Assembly (NCBI GenBank): GCA_015065135.1
Contig: SVQY01000010.1
Location: 1 to 59,685, forward strand
Reading direction: 5' to 3'
Origin: Oscillospiraceae bacterium
Lineage (GTDB): Bacteria; Bacillota; Clostridia; Oscillospirales; CAG-272
Length of the DNA: 59,685 bases
Shown one piece after another: positions 32,125 to 41,373 of this stretch (positions within the stretch are counted from its first letter, which is position 1; every line of letters starts with the position of its first letter). A model generated the notes under the pieces. It was not told where the DNA came from, did not search any database, and was given only the letters and a program-made list of their open reading frames with translations. Position numbers and translations under genes: made by a program.

Positions 32125-33187
32125 TCGGTATGGCCACCAGATCAATATCCCAGGCGGGCAGGCTGCGCTCGCGCGTCAGATAGAGCCGATAGTGGGGAGA
32201 AAGCGTGTGCAGCAGGAGCGGGATCTCGAAGAGGTCGGCGCTTTTGTGGTACAGCGCGATGCGCAGGGCGGGGCGATGATGGCGGATGGTCTCAACCGAG
32301 CCGCGCAGAGCCTCTTGCTCGGCGCCCTCAATGTCGTATTTGATATAATCCACGGCACGCCCCTGCAGCAGGCTGTCGGGGGTGGCGGTGGCTACGGTCA
32401 CGCGGCTTCTGCCGGTGCAAAGCCCCGCGTTGCGGTTGCCTGCATCGTCAAAGGCGGCCTCGCCCACCCGGTCGCATACCGCTACTTGATGGCATTCGAC
32501 CGCACAGTCTGTCACGGTCTCCTGCCAGGCAGAAAGCTTTTTGAAGTTGCGCCGATCCGGCTCTGCGGCCAGAATAAAGTCCAGCGGAAAGCGCTGTAGT
32601 GCCTCTCTCGCGCTGTCACCGGTGTAGGCGCCAAAATCCGCGATTTTGCGCACCGTCATAGGGGATTTTTGCAAAATATCCCATGCGGAGTAGGGGCTGA
32701 CGGCATCCAAAAGCTCCTCCAAAGAGCCGGAAAGACGGAACTTGACGATGCGTTCATAAAGCGCTTTGGATGCCTCGTCTGTCAGCAAATCTCTTGCGGC
32801 AAGGAGCTGCTCCTTGTGCGCACGCGCAAAGGGCAGATCAAATAGAGGACCGCCGCAGACGGGAACATCGGGTACCAGCAGATCAAACTCTGCCGCCACA
32901 CGGCAGATCAGCTCCAGCACGTCGGGGCGTGCAGAGCCAAAGGCCAGCAGGATGACGCAGGTCTCACGGTTATATTTTTCACGCACCTCGGAGAAGGACA
33001 TCACGCGCGAGCCGTGAAAAAGCTGTCCGCGCACAAAGCCGTCGCTGGCAAAAAAGCCGGCCACCTCGGCACCGCGCGAGTGCAGCTCTGCCACGATCTT
33101 GTCGGCACCATTTCCCATACCGTATAGCAGGATATCGCGTTTTTCGGTGGCCAACCGCGCGAAAAGATCCGGAACTGTTTCTGTCAT
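32120..33187 (-). CDS. FkbM-family methyltransferase-like protein
   Basis: 355 aa. Residues 1-110 form a Rossmann-like domain (RDILLYGMGNGADKIVAEL, VILLAFGSARPDVLELI), of the kind seen in sugar-nucleotide or CoA-binding modules. The C-terminal half is a SAM-dependent methyltransferase with glycine loop DFGAYTGDSA at 184-193, DFILAAEPDRRNFKKL motif II, and the FkbM-type DYIKYDIEGAEQEALRGS near 285-302. ATG 33187 is used because GGAGG lies five nt upstream. Such proteins methylate sugar hydroxyls in polysaccharides or antibiotics; no glycan cluster surrounds it. It stands alone between two terminators. Confidence 0.82.
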   Translation of the reverse strand: MTETVPDLFARLATEKRDILLYGMGNGADKIVAELHSRGAEVAGFFASDGFVRGQLFHGSRVMSFSEVREKYNRETCVILLAFGSARPDVLELICRVAAEFDLLVPDVPVCGGPLFDLPFARAHKEQLLAARDLLTDEASKALYERIVKFRLSGSLEELLDAVSPYSAWDILQKSPMTVRKIADFGAYTGDSAREALQRFPLDFILAAEPDRRNFKKLSAWQETVTDCAVECHQVAVCDRVGEAAFDDAGNRNAGLCTGRSRVTVATATPDSLLQGRAVDYIKYDIEGAEQEALRGSVETIRHHRPALRIALYHKSADLFEIPLLLHTLSPHYRLYLTRERSLPAWDIDLVAIPT

Positions 33188-33198
33188 AATTCCTCCGT

Positions 33199-33230
33199 TA
33201 AAAATGGCGCCGTCGCAGGACGGCGCCATT
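33199..33230 (-). terminator. Terminator after HIT gene
   Basis: 12-bp perfect stem AATGGCGCCGTC / GACGGCGCCATT, 4-nt loop, T5 on the minus strand. Confidence 0.85.
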
Positions 33231-33242
33231 GATTTCGGGCGA

Positions 33243-33581
33243 TCAGCCCATCTGCTCGGAGAGCTTTTTGCCGCCGAGAATATGAAAGTGCAGATGCTTT
33301 ACCGACTGGCAGCCGTCCTCACCGCAGTTGGTGAGCACACGGTATCCGTTGGCAAGTCCCTCTTGCTTTGCGATCACGGGGATCGCCTCAAAGATCCTTG
33401 CCACAACAGCGCTGTTCTCGGCGCTGATGGCATCGGCAGAGGCAATGTGCTCCTTGGGGATCACCAGTACGTGTACGGGTGCCTGGGGGTTGATGTCACG
33501 GAAGGCGTAGACCCACTCGTTCTCATAGACCTTAGCAGAGGGAATGTCGCCTGCCAGAATTTTGCAGAAAAGGCAATCCAT
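33243..33581 (-). CDS. HIT-family nucleotide hydrolase (HinT-like)
   Basis: 112 aa, full family length. Opens with CLFCKILAGDIPSAKVYE with a Cys pair, and ends with the histidine triad HLHFHILGG near residues 96-104, whose middle His is the catalytic nucleophile. Family enzymes hydrolyse AMP-lysine and similar phosphoramidates. It follows the aspartokinase gene by 11 nt and is transcribed with it. AAGGAG precedes the ATG. Confidence 0.93.
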   Translation of the reverse strand: MDCLFCKILAGDIPSAKVYENEWVYAFRDINPQAPVHVLVIPKEHIASADAISAENSAVVARIFEAIPVIAKQEGLANGYRVLTNCGEDGCQSVKHLHFHILGGKKLSEQMG

Positions 33582-33592
33582 AGCTGTTCTCC

Positions 33593-34918
33593 TTATTTTA
33601 CAAATTCCTTGAAAATAGCGCAGAGCGCAGTCTCATAAGCATCCTCATCCACACCCAGAATGATGTTCAGCTCGCTGGAGCCCTGGTCGATCATACGGAT
33701 GTTGACGCCTGCGGCAGATACGGCGTTGAAAACGCGTGCGGCGGTGCCCTTAGCCTTGACCATACCGCGACCTACCACGGCAATGAGGCACAGACCGTCC
33801 AGGATCTCCACATGATCGGCGCGTACCAGACGGCTGATCGAGTTGATGATGCGCTCACGGCGGCCCTCCAGAGCCTGGGTGGCGACCACGATGCTCATGG
33901 TGTCGATGCCGGAGGGCAGATGCTCAAAGGAGATACCGTGATCCTCCAGCACCTCCAGCACGCGGCGGCCGAAGCCCACCTCGGCATTCATCATATCCTT
34001 TTCAATGTGGATGACCGAGAAGCCCTTCTTGCCTGCAACGCCGGTGATGATGCGCTTGGCATCGTAGCCGGTGGCGGAGGAAACGATCATAGTGCCTGCA
34101 TCCTCGGGGGCGTTGGTGTTACGGATATTGATCGGAATATTGGCGTAACGCACGGGGAAGATGGCTTCATCGTGCAGCACGGTGGCACCCATATAGGAAA
34201 GCTCGCGCAGCTCGCGATAGGTGATGGTCTCAATGGGGGGAGGATTATCCACCACACGGGGATCTGCCATCAAAAATCCGGATACGTCGGTCCAGTTTTC
34301 GTACAGATCGGCATCGGAGGCACGTGCTACGATAGAGCCGGTGATGTCCGAACCGCCGCGGGAAAATGTCTTGACGGTGCCGTTGGGCATCGAGCCGTAG
34401 AAGCCGGGGATCACGGCGTACTCGTGCTTCTTCAGCTCCTCGGCAAGCACCGCGTTGGTGCGCTCCTCGTCAAAGCTGCCGTTGTCACGGAAGAAGATCA
34501 CGTTTTCCGCATCAATAAAGGAAAAGCCCAGATATTTGGCAAGGATCAGGCTATTGAGGTACTCACCGCGGGAGGCTGCATAATCGCGGCCGGAGGCGTG
34601 AGAAAGCGCGTTGCGTACATAAGAGAGCTCGCCCGAAATGTCAAAGCTCATACCCAGATCCGCAATGATGCCGTTATAGCGATTGCAGATATTTTCGTAA
34701 TAAGCATCGATGACCTTGGCATCCTCGTGGGCGCGGATCATCTCATAGCAGCGGTAGAGCATATCGGTGACCTTGATGTCATCCTTAAAGCGCTTACCGG
34801 GGGCAGAGGCCACCACATAGCGGCGCGAAGGGTCAGCGTGAATGATCTCGGCGACCTTTTTGAATTGCTCGGCGTCGGCCAGCGAGCTGCCGCCGAATTT
34901 TACAACTTTTGTCAACAT
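33593..34918 (-). CDS. Aspartate kinase
   Basis: Phosphorylates aspartate, the first step to lysine, threonine, methionine and diaminopimelate. 441 aa. N-terminal kinase domain begins KVVKFGGSSLA (residues 4-14); FSRGGSDITGS near 190-200 binds nucleotide; two ACT domains form the C-terminal third (GVAGKKGFSVIHIEKDMMN, LIAVVGRGMVKAKGTAARV and VNIRMIDQGSSELNIIL), so feedback control by amino acid is expected. AAGGAG is 11 nt before the ATG. The leader is too short for a lysine riboswitch. The HIT gene follows 11 nt later. Confidence 0.94.
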   Translation of the reverse strand: MLTKVVKFGGSSLADAEQFKKVAEIIHADPSRRYVVASAPGKRFKDDIKVTDMLYRCYEMIRAHEDAKVIDAYYENICNRYNGIIADLGMSFDISGELSYVRNALSHASGRDYAASRGEYLNSLILAKYLGFSFIDAENVIFFRDNGSFDEERTNAVLAEELKKHEYAVIPGFYGSMPNGTVKTFSRGGSDITGSIVARASDADLYENWTDVSGFLMADPRVVDNPPPIETITYRELRELSYMGATVLHDEAIFPVRYANIPINIRNTNAPEDAGTMIVSSATGYDAKRIITGVAGKKGFSVIHIEKDMMNAEVGFGRRVLEVLEDHGISFEHLPSGIDTMSIVVATQALEGRRERIINSISRLVRADHVEILDGLCLIAVVGRGMVKAKGTAARVFNAVSAAGVNIRMIDQGSSELNIILGVDEDAYETALCAIFKEFVK

Positions 34919-34955
34919 AGCTTCGGTTACTCCTTGCAGAAATAATACATTTATT

Positions 34956-34985
34956 ATTATATGATTTTTGGGGCTCCCGTGTCAA
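34956..34985 (-). promoter_or_regulatory. Promoter of the aspartokinase-HIT operon
   Basis: Minus-strand TTGACA (34980-34985), 18-nt spacer, TATAAT (34956-34961); both hexamers are perfect. Confidence 0.8.
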
Positions 34986-35028
34986 GAGGGTGAGGGCTCT
35001 TTTTGCAAAAATATGGCAATTTACGGTG

Positions 35029-36039
35029 TTATAGCAGGATGCTTTCGGGTCTGTAGGCAACGGAATAGGCATGGTGCCCCTCTCCGTCGCGCAGTTCAAA
35101 GCGGAAAAAGCTGCCGTAGCGGTCGGGCTGATAGGGAAAGCGCGCCTCGGTCAGTGTGCCGTCATCGCTGACCTTGCAGCTGCAGCACCTGCCCTCAGAG
35201 AGCAGCGTGATCGCCACAACGGGGGAGGACTTGATCACGATCTCGCCATCCTCAATGTAAAGCTCCAGGAAAGAGGGGCCGTCGGTCGCATAGCAATCGC
35301 CGCGTTTATAGGCGTCGATCAATGCCTTGTAGGAAAGCTCCGGTGCCTTGATCATGGTCCAGGCGTGCCCGATATCGCACGCGCGATGGTTATCGTCACC
35401 GCCATTGGGCACTACTTTCATGCCGGCGCGAAGCATTTGCTCATAATGCAAAGAGGTGTTGTCGTTTAGAAAGCGGCAGCCGCCGTTGATGGCCTCGATG
35501 GCGTGCAGACCACGCAGTCCCAGGTAGTCGGTGGCGGTCTGCAGCGACCATTGCGGATGATTATAGGTCACCAAAAATCCGCTTTTGCTGACGGCCTCGA
35601 TGTAGTCGCTCAGCCATTCCGTGTCATATCTCACGGTGTCAATAATGTCGTTTTCGTCGTAGATGCCGTGCTTCTCCGCCCACTCCCGTGCGTGACCGGG
35701 CATAGAGGGATTGTTCTTGAAAAAGCGAGGCATACACACATTATCCTGATCTTCGGCAATGAGGTTCAGGTGGTAAACGGGCATAAAGAAGGCGGTGTGG
35801 CGGTTCAGATCCTGCTTGATGGCGACCTCGTAGCCGTGCAGGGCGATGAACTCCTCGTCGCAAAGCTCCTTGTGGGGGATCAGTACCTCGTGGTCGGTGT
35901 AGCAAACGGCGTGATAGCCAAGCGCCTTATATTTTTCTTTGACTTCCTCGGGGCTCATAACGCCGTCCGAGATATTGGTGTGGCAATGCAGGTTCACCTT
36001 GTAGAGGTTGCCCTCGGTAGGTAACAGCGGATAGATCAT
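35029..36039 (-). CDS. PHP-domain phosphoesterase
   Basis: 336 aa. PHP metal motifs: NLHCHTNISDG near residues 16-26, CYTDHEV near 46-52, HGYEV near 68-72, VTYNHPQWSL near 157-166, and GGDDNHRACDIGHAW near 214-228. The order and spacing suit a metal-dependent phosphoesterase or PolC-like PHP domain, not histidinol phosphatase. A ~80-residue C-terminal beta domain follows. GGAG precedes the ATG at nine nt and lies in the 3' end of the ABC gene; the six-nt gap implies one operon. Substrate unknown. Confidence 0.78.
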   Translation of the reverse strand: MIYPLLPTEGNLYKVNLHCHTNISDGVMSPEEVKEKYKALGYHAVCYTDHEVLIPHKELCDEEFIALHGYEVAIKQDLNRHTAFFMPVYHLNLIAEDQDNVCMPRFFKNNPSMPGHAREWAEKHGIYDENDIIDTVRYDTEWLSDYIEAVSKSGFLVTYNHPQWSLQTATDYLGLRGLHAIEAINGGCRFLNDNTSLHYEQMLRAGMKVVPNGGDDNHRACDIGHAWTMIKAPELSYKALIDAYKRGDCYATDGPSFLELYIEDGEIVIKSSPVVAITLLSEGRCCSCKVSDDGTLTEARFPYQPDRYGSFFRFELRDGEGHHAYSVAYRPESILL

Positions 36040-36045
36040 AACAGA

Positions 36046-37974
36046 TTACTCCATTTCTTTTTTGCTTTCATTCAGATAGCGCTCGGCCTGTGTGCGGAAA
36101 AGCAGGGCGTATTTACCGTCTTGCTCCATCAGCTCGCGGTGGGTGCCCTCCTCGATCAGCCGTCCGTTTTCCAGCACGACGATCTTGCTGGCCACGGTGG
36201 CAGAGGAGAGACGGTGCGATACAAAAATAGTGGTCTTGTCCCGGCGCAGGGCATCAAACTGGCGGAAGATCTCCTGCTCGGCAAGGGCATCCAGCGAGGC
36301 GGTAGGTTCATCCAGGATGAGGATGTCCGCATCACTGTAAAAGGCGCGTGCTACAGAGACCTTTTGCCATTGACCGCCGGATAATTCGATACCGTTCTTA
36401 TCAAAATAACGCATCAGCTGGGTGTCGTAGCCATTTGGCAGCCCTTCGGCCACCTTGTCTGCCCCCGCCATTTTGGCGGCACGTATCACGGCTTCTTCTG
36501 AGGCCTCTCGCTTCAGATCGCCAAAACGGATGTTGTCCGAAAGGCTGACGGCATATTTTCCAAAGTCCTGAAAGATCAGGCCGAAAAGCCGGTACAGCTC
36601 CTTTACATTGTAATCCTTTATGTTTCTTCCGTCAAGTAGGATCTCGCCCTCAGTGGGGTCATAGAGCCTTGTCAGCAGCTTGATCAGCGTGGTCTTACCC
36701 GCACCGTTCAGGCCTACCAAAGCCACCGTTTCACCGGGGCGTAGGGTGAGGCTGATATCCTGCAGCACGGGGCGATCGGTGCCGGGGTAGGAGAAGGAAA
36801 CGTGGCGCAGCTCAATGGTGTGTGCGGTGCCGCGCTGCGGCGTGACCGGCTCGGCGAGGCAGGGCACGATCCGTGGCTTTTCCTTCATAAAGGAGAGCAG
36901 ATTGTCAATAAACAGCGTGCCCTCGTAGATCGAGGCGGAGGTGGTGATCAGGGTGCTGACACCGGTGGCGACCGAGGTCAGCGCGCCGGTATAAAGCGAA
37001 TAGTCACCGATCATATAATCACCGGTGAAAACGCCGTATGCTACGGTGGCAAAGAAGAAGCAATTTACAACGGCGGAGATGATGGCGAATATGATCTGCC
37101 AGACGTTTTCCTTGATGATCAGACTCTTCAGCCCCTTGTAGTAGCGGCTGAACACCGTGTCGTAGCGCGTGGTGATCTCGTCTCCGAGATCGTACATACG
37201 GATCTCCTTGGCAAGATCCTTGTTGGTGGCAAGCCCGGAGAAATAATTCATCTGTCTGCGATCCGAGGATCGGCGGCGCATATATGAAAAAGTGCGCTTA
37301 CGGTATATGAAATTCACGATCGTGGCAGGGATGGCAGTCAGAATGATGGCCACGGTGGCCAGGGGCAACGGCCGTGCCAGAATGACGATGTAGCTTACCA
37401 GCGAGATGATGGCGCTGATGACCTCAAAGGTGGAGTTCAGAATGCTGATGGGGCGGTTGCCGGCCTCGCGGTTGGCGTTTTCCAGCTTTTCGTAAAAGGC
37501 GGGGAGGTCAAAGGAGGAAAGATCCAACGATTGTGCCTTTTTCATGATACGTATGCGCACATGTCGCACCACGCGCTCTCCCGCAATGCGGTTGACCATA
37601 TGCGAAAGGCGTGTGACGACCTTGTTCAGAATGCGGTAAGAAAACAGCCAGATGAGCGAGATCAGCACCATCGAGCCCATAAAGGCAGCACGGTCAAAAA
37701 CGACACCGCGGCTCCGCGCCACAATGATCTCCTGCAGACCGTTGAGCACCTGCCTGGAGAGCAGGGCACCGAGCGGGGGCATCAGACCGTTGAAAAGCGC
37801 CACGAAGGACATCAGGAAAAGGAAAACGGGGCCGCTTTCCCATACTAACGTAAAAATGTAAAAAAGGCGAGTGAAAAAGCCGCCGAGCAGCTCCTTCAGA
37901 AAACGGAACAGATCCTTGAAGGATCTGGGGGGAGCGATCTTTTCGTATTCGTATTGAGGGGGTGGTCCTTGCAT
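36046..37974 (-). CDS. ABC exporter (fused membrane and ATPase domains)
   Basis: 642 aa half-transporter. Transmembrane domain of about six helices spans roughly residues 35-335. The ATPase domain follows with Walker [11 protein letters not shown]-loop FQDFGKYA, signature LSGGQWQK, Walker [14 protein letters not shown] and H-loop VSHR. It would work as a homodimer or with a partner; no second half-transporter adjoins it, which favours a homodimer. Family members export lipids, peptides or drugs. The ATG has AAAGGAGG upstream. It starts an operon with the PHP gene, whose product could act on the same compound, though this is not supported further. Confidence 0.92.
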   Translation of the reverse strand: MQGPPPQYEYEKIAPPRSFKDLFRFLKELLGGFFTRLFYIFTLVWESGPVFLFLMSFVALFNGLMPPLGALLSRQVLNGLQEIIVARSRGVVFDRAAFMGSMVLISLIWLFSYRILNKVVTRLSHMVNRIAGERVVRHVRIRIMKKAQSLDLSSFDLPAFYEKLENANREAGNRPISILNSTFEVISAIISLVSYIVILARPLPLATVAIILTAIPATIVNFIYRKRTFSYMRRRSSDRRQMNYFSGLATNKDLAKEIRMYDLGDEITTRYDTVFSRYYKGLKSLIIKENVWQIIFAIISAVVNCFFFATVAYGVFTGDYMIGDYSLYTGALTSVATGVSTLITTSASIYEGTLFIDNLLSFMKEKPRIVPCLAEPVTPQRGTAHTIELRHVSFSYPGTDRPVLQDISLTLRPGETVALVGLNGAGKTTLIKLLTRLYDPTEGEILLDGRNIKDYNVKELYRLFGLIFQDFGKYAVSLSDNIRFGDLKREASEEAVIRAAKMAGADKVAEGLPNGYDTQLMRYFDKNGIELSGGQWQKVSVARAFYSDADILILDEPTASLDALAEQEIFRQFDALRRDKTTIFVSHRLSSATVASKIVVLENGRLIEEGTHRELMEQDGKYALLFRTQAERYLNESKKEME

Positions 37975-38017
37975 CGGAGCGCCTCCTTTCCGCTTTTGAA
38001 TTTATAGATCTAAAATT

Positions 38018-38046
38018 ATTATAGCATATATTTGTCAGCGAGGCAA
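38018..38046 (-). promoter_or_regulatory. Promoter of the ABC-PHP operon
   Basis: Minus-strand TTGCCT (38041-38046), 17-nt spacer, TATAAT (38018-38023). Confidence 0.7.
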
Positions 38047-38063
38047 GAATTTTTTGCAGCCTC

Positions 38064-38092
38064 TTGATTTATAGCTGAAAAAATGATATGAT
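38064..38092 (+). promoter_or_regulatory. Promoter of the DUF1015 gene
   Basis: TTGATT (38064-38069), 17-nt spacer, TATGAT (38087-38092). Divergent from the ABC operon promoter 18 nt away. Confidence 0.6.
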
Positions 38093-38125
38093 TATATTAA
38101 TTTAAAATTCAAAAGGAGTATCACT

Positions 38126-39385
38126 ATGTCCGCATATTTTTTGCCGGCAGATATTTTGTTGCCCGATTTTGACAAGGTTGATGGCAAGACCTGGTCTGTG
38201 GTCGCCTGCGACCAGTATACCAGCGAGCCCGAATATTGGGAGAGTGTAGAGGCTCAGGTGGGCGATAAGCCCTCCACGCTGCGCCTCATTTTGCCCGAGG
38301 TCTATCTGGAGGATACCGATGGCCGCGTGCCCGGCATTCATACCAATATGGAGGAATATCTGAAATCTGTTCTGGTGCGCCATCAGAGCAAGATGATCTA
38401 TTTGGAGCGTACCCAGTCCAACGGTCTTGTGCGCCGCGGCCTTGTGGGTGTGATCGATCTGGAGCACTATGACTACAATAAGGGCTCTCAGTCGCTGATC
38501 CGCGCTACCGAGGGCACCGTGCTGGAACGCATTCCGCCCCGTCTCAAGGTGCGCCGCGATGCCACTTTGGAGCTGCCCCATGTGATGCTGCTTATCGATG
38601 ATCCTGCCAGGACCGTGATCGAGCCTTTGGCAGCCAGAGCCGAAACGCTGCCGCTCGCCTATTCCTTTGAGCTGATGGAGAAGGGAGGCAAGGTGGAGGG
38701 GCGCTTTGTGGATAGCGTAGGTCTTGGCCGCGTTGAGGCCGCGCTGAACCGCCTGATCACTCCCGAGCAGATCAAGGCTCGCTACGGCGAGGGGGTCGCA
38801 CCGCTGCTCTTTGCCGTTGGTGACGGCAACCATTCGTTGGCTACCGCCAAGGCCGCGTACGAGGAGATCAAGGCCAAAAACGGTGCGGCTGCCGCATTGT
38901 ATCATCCTGCCCGCTATGCGCTGGTGGAGGTGGTCAATCTGCACGATCCTGCGCTGCATTTTGAGCCGATCTATCGCGTGATGTTCAACGTAGACCCTAA
39001 CGATGTGTTGTCTGCCCTCGAGCAGTATTCCTTCGAGCTGCACGGCAATGCTGCCCCTCAGCAGGCACGCTTCCTCTCTGCCGAGCGCCGCGGCACCATT
39101 CATTTCGGCACTCCCACCGAGCAGCTGGTGGTAGGTACGTTGCAGACCTTTATCGATCGCTACCTGGCAAGTCATCCCGAGGCCAGCGTGGACTATATCC
39201 ACGGCACCAAGAGCGTAGAGGCGCTTGCCACCAAGGAGAGAGCTGTTGGCTTCCTGTTCTCCGGTATGGAGAAGGGGCAGCTGTTCGGTGCCGTTATGCG
39301 CGACGGCGCGCTGCCGCGTAAGACCTTTTCCATGGGTGCGGCCGCTGATAAGCGCTACTATACCGAATGTCGTCGCATCAAGTAA
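38126..39385 (+). CDS. DUF1015-family protein
   Basis: 419 aa, cytosolic, function unknown in the family. Recognised by VVACDQYTSEPEYW, VRRGLVGVIDLEHYDYNKGSQSLIRATEGTV-type opening, LLFAVGDGNHSLATAKAAYEE in the middle, VDYIHGTKSV near residue 355, and the terminal LPRKTFSMG. The GDGNHS and IHG stretches look like a conserved active site. AAAAGGAG is seven nt upstream of the ATG. Single gene with own promoter and a strong terminator. Relatives in Clostridia often sit with serine biosynthesis genes (memory); none are present here. Confidence 0.85.
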   Translation: MSAYFLPADILLPDFDKVDGKTWSVVACDQYTSEPEYWESVEAQVGDKPSTLRLILPEVYLEDTDGRVPGIHTNMEEYLKSVLVRHQSKMIYLERTQSNGLVRRGLVGVIDLEHYDYNKGSQSLIRATEGTVLERIPPRLKVRRDATLELPHVMLLIDDPARTVIEPLAARAETLPLAYSFELMEKGGKVEGRFVDSVGLGRVEAALNRLITPEQIKARYGEGVAPLLFAVGDGNHSLATAKAAYEEIKAKNGAAAALYHPARYALVEVVNLHDPALHFEPIYRVMFNVDPNDVLSALEQYSFELHGNAAPQQARFLSAERRGTIHFGTPTEQLVVGTLQTFIDRYLASHPEASVDYIHGTKSVEALATKERAVGFLFSGMEKGQLFGAVMRDGALPRKTFSMGAAADKRYYTECRRIK

Positions 39386-39415
39386 AATCACGAAACGGTA
39401 TCGGAATTTTATAAC

Positions 39416-39452
39416 AAAAAATGCGCAGATGCATTGCATCTGCGCATTTTTT
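39416..39452. terminator. Bidirectional terminator
   Basis: 17-bp perfect stem (39416-39432 with 39436-39452), 3-nt loop, A6/T6 runs; between convergent DUF1015 and phosphatase genes. Confidence 0.93.
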
Positions 39453-40431
39453 ATGTAGTTATAAAGATCTCCCTGATCCGTTCCGCCTGCGCTTTGGTGA
39501 CTCCTGCGGACAGCATAAAGCTGCGGCAAGCATCCTCTACCGTGTCGCCGTAGGTCATCAGCTGCTTGTAAAAGGCAGAGAACTGATCTGAATAGCGGGA
39601 GCGTCGCCCCCAACGGGAGAAGGAGGAGAATTCATAGTCAAGAAAAAGCTGCTCCTCGGGCACGCCCAGCATGCCACCAAGAATGAAGAGCCAGCAGCCG
39701 GTGCGGTCTATGCCGCCCCAGCAATGCACGATCATGGGGTAACGATCGGCCTCGGCCAGCAGCGCGTAAGCCTTGCCGTAGGCCTCGATATAGGCTTTAT
39801 CGGTAAAGATCTTTTCATAGGCCACCAAGGGGAGATTGATCCACGCGACCCTTGCCTCGTCAAGCGCCGGTGCGCGGTGCTCGTTGTTGCAGCCGCGGAT
39901 ATCCAGATCGGTACGGATGCCAAGCGCGTACAAGGTGCGCTTGCCCTCCTCGGTGATCTCTGCGTGGGTATCCATTTCGGAGGTGCGGTAAAGCAAGCCT
40001 TGTCGCAGCTGCTTGCCGTCCTTGGTGCGAAAGCCGCCGAAATCGCGCACGTTGGTGATGCCCTCCACAAAGAGCATCCGCGGCGCAATATCCGCGGTGT
40101 GAAAGCAGCGCTTCTCCGACAGTGTGTCTCTTACATGCACCTGCCAGTGGTAGGTGCTCCCTATGAGAAGATTTTTAACCTCAGCGTGTCCTGCAATGGC
40201 AGGATGGCGCGTTTGACTGCCATCCGGATGCGTCAGGATCACCTCGCCGTCATCAGCAGGCGAAAAGCTGAAAAAAACGGGAACGGGATAGGAAAAATCG
40301 GTGCCGCTTTCCTTTAAGCGCAGCCAATCCACATCAGCGGCAGCGGTATTTTTGGGTTCGCGTATATAGTCCAGATGCTCCTGCCGCAGCAGCATTACCG
40401 TTTCATCGGGACGCGGGGTCAGCAATTGCAC
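39451..40431 (-). CDS. Tyrosine/phosphoinositide phosphatase-like protein
   Basis: 326 aa, no signal. C-terminal two thirds form a dual-specificity type Cys phosphatase with P-loop HCWGGIDRTG at 236-245 (nucleophile Cys237, Arg243). The form HCxxGxDRTG is that of bacterial PTP-like and lipid phosphatases. NVRDFGGFRTKDGK near 127-140 is the family's conserved N-motif, and YRTSEMD follows. Residues ~20-110 resemble a fibronectin III-like beta domain. GTG start with AAGGAGG seven nt upstream. Followed by nothing downstream except the terminator; upstream in the same direction are CPBP, 5-FCL, DJ-1 and hisS. Confidence 0.85.
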   Translation of the reverse strand: MQLLTPRPDETVMLLRQEHLDYIREPKNTAAADVDWLRLKESGTDFSYPVPVFFSFSPADDGEVILTHPDGSQTRHPAIAGHAEVKNLLIGSTYHWQVHVRDTLSEKRCFHTADIAPRMLFVEGITNVRDFGGFRTKDGKQLRQGLLYRTSEMDTHAEITEEGKRTLYALGIRTDLDIRGCNNEHRAPALDEARVAWINLPLVAYEKIFTDKAYIEAYGKAYALLAEADRYPMIVHCWGGIDRTGCWLFILGGMLGVPEEQLFLDYEFSSFSRWGRRSRYSDQFSAFYKQLMTYGDTVEDACRSFMLSAGVTKAQAERIREIFITT

Positions 40432-40446
40432 AGCGAAGCCTCCTTA

Positions 40447-41373
40447 TCAGAGCAGAATGAAGCCGAGGATCGCAAGCAGCAGGCAGAGGACCAGCGGCGG
40501 ATCCTTCAATGCATCCAGCACGGTGTAGAACTGCACGTTGTAGGGAACGGCGCGCTGCGGATCGCGCTCACCCTCCTGATCCCGCTTGCGGTAGAGCATT
40601 GCGGCGAAGCGCATCAGCAGCACCGCAGATGTCAGCAAAAGCAGGATGAGCAGAAACAAAAACAGCTCTACGCTGCCGGTAAAATGATACAGCGCATTGA
40701 GATATCTTTGCCCGAAAAGTGAGGCCACATTGTAGCAGGCGTGCAGCAGCATCACCGAGATCAGAGAATTGGTGGCGTAAAGCACCAGCGTAAGCAGAGC
40801 ACCCGAAAAGAGGTAGACCAGCAGATTGCGCAGATCAAAATGGCAAAGCGCAAAAAGCAGCGCGCTCATCAGCAGGCCGCGGAAAGCGCCGCGGCGCTCG
40901 TATTCTGCCACAACAATGCCGCGAAAGAGCAGCTCCTCCAGAAGAGCCGGCAGGATCGCTACGGTGACAGCGGCCAGCACGCCCTCCGCCGGAGAGGAAA
41001 AGCTAACGCTTTCATATTGTGCGGCGCTGTTGCCCAGTGTCTCGATGCCCTTGCAAAGAATAGAGAGCAGGATGCAGCCGGAGAGCAGCGCGATCAGCGC
41101 GGAAAGCAGCAGCGGAATGTGGATGGCACGCGGCGCGCGCAAGCGCAATACGCGCCCATAGCCCTGTCCGCGCAGCAAAAGAAAGATCACGGTGGGCACG
41201 AGGAAGATCGTGGGTGCCGCAAAGAGGCGGACCCACAGACTGTCTAATGGCAGCGAGGTGTATCGATCCAGAATGTGAAGGAGAAAGAGCAGGGCAAACA
41301 CCGCCAGCAGCGGATAGCCGACCCATATCCGTTCCTTGCGGTATCTGGGGCGCTCCGGTATGAATTTATGCAC
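40447..41373 (-). CDS. CPBP-family intramembrane metalloprotease
   Basis: 308 aa, about eight hydrophobic helices. Metal motifs of the Abi/CAAX family: LLEELLFRG near residues 143-151 and LFALCHFD near 172-179, with a third His in LLHACYN later. Family members cut within membranes or serve in bacteriocin self-immunity; target unknown. GTG start overlaps the 5-FCL gene by 8 nt, so co-translation is likely. A C-terminal extra helix follows a short charged stretch (KRDQEGERDPQRA). Confidence 0.85.
   Translation of the reverse strand: MHKFIPERPRYRKERIWVGYPLLAVFALLFLLHILDRYTSLPLDSLWVRLFAAPTIFLVPTVIFLLLRGQGYGRVLRLRAPRAIHIPLLLSALIALLSGCILLSILCKGIETLGNSAAQYESVSFSSPAEGVLAAVTVAILPALLEELLFRGIVVAEYERRGAFRGLLMSALLFALCHFDLRNLLVYLFSGALLTLVLYATNSLISVMLLHACYNVASLFGQRYLNALYHFTGSVELFLFLLILLLLTSAVLLMRFAAMLYRKRDQEGERDPQRAVPYNVQFYTVLDALKDPPLVLCLLLAILGFILL

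Noticed and set aside
34919-34985. Possible lysine riboswitch before the aspartokinase gene
   Set aside because: The promoter -10 lies only about 38 nt from the start codon, so there is no room for the ~170-nt aptamer.
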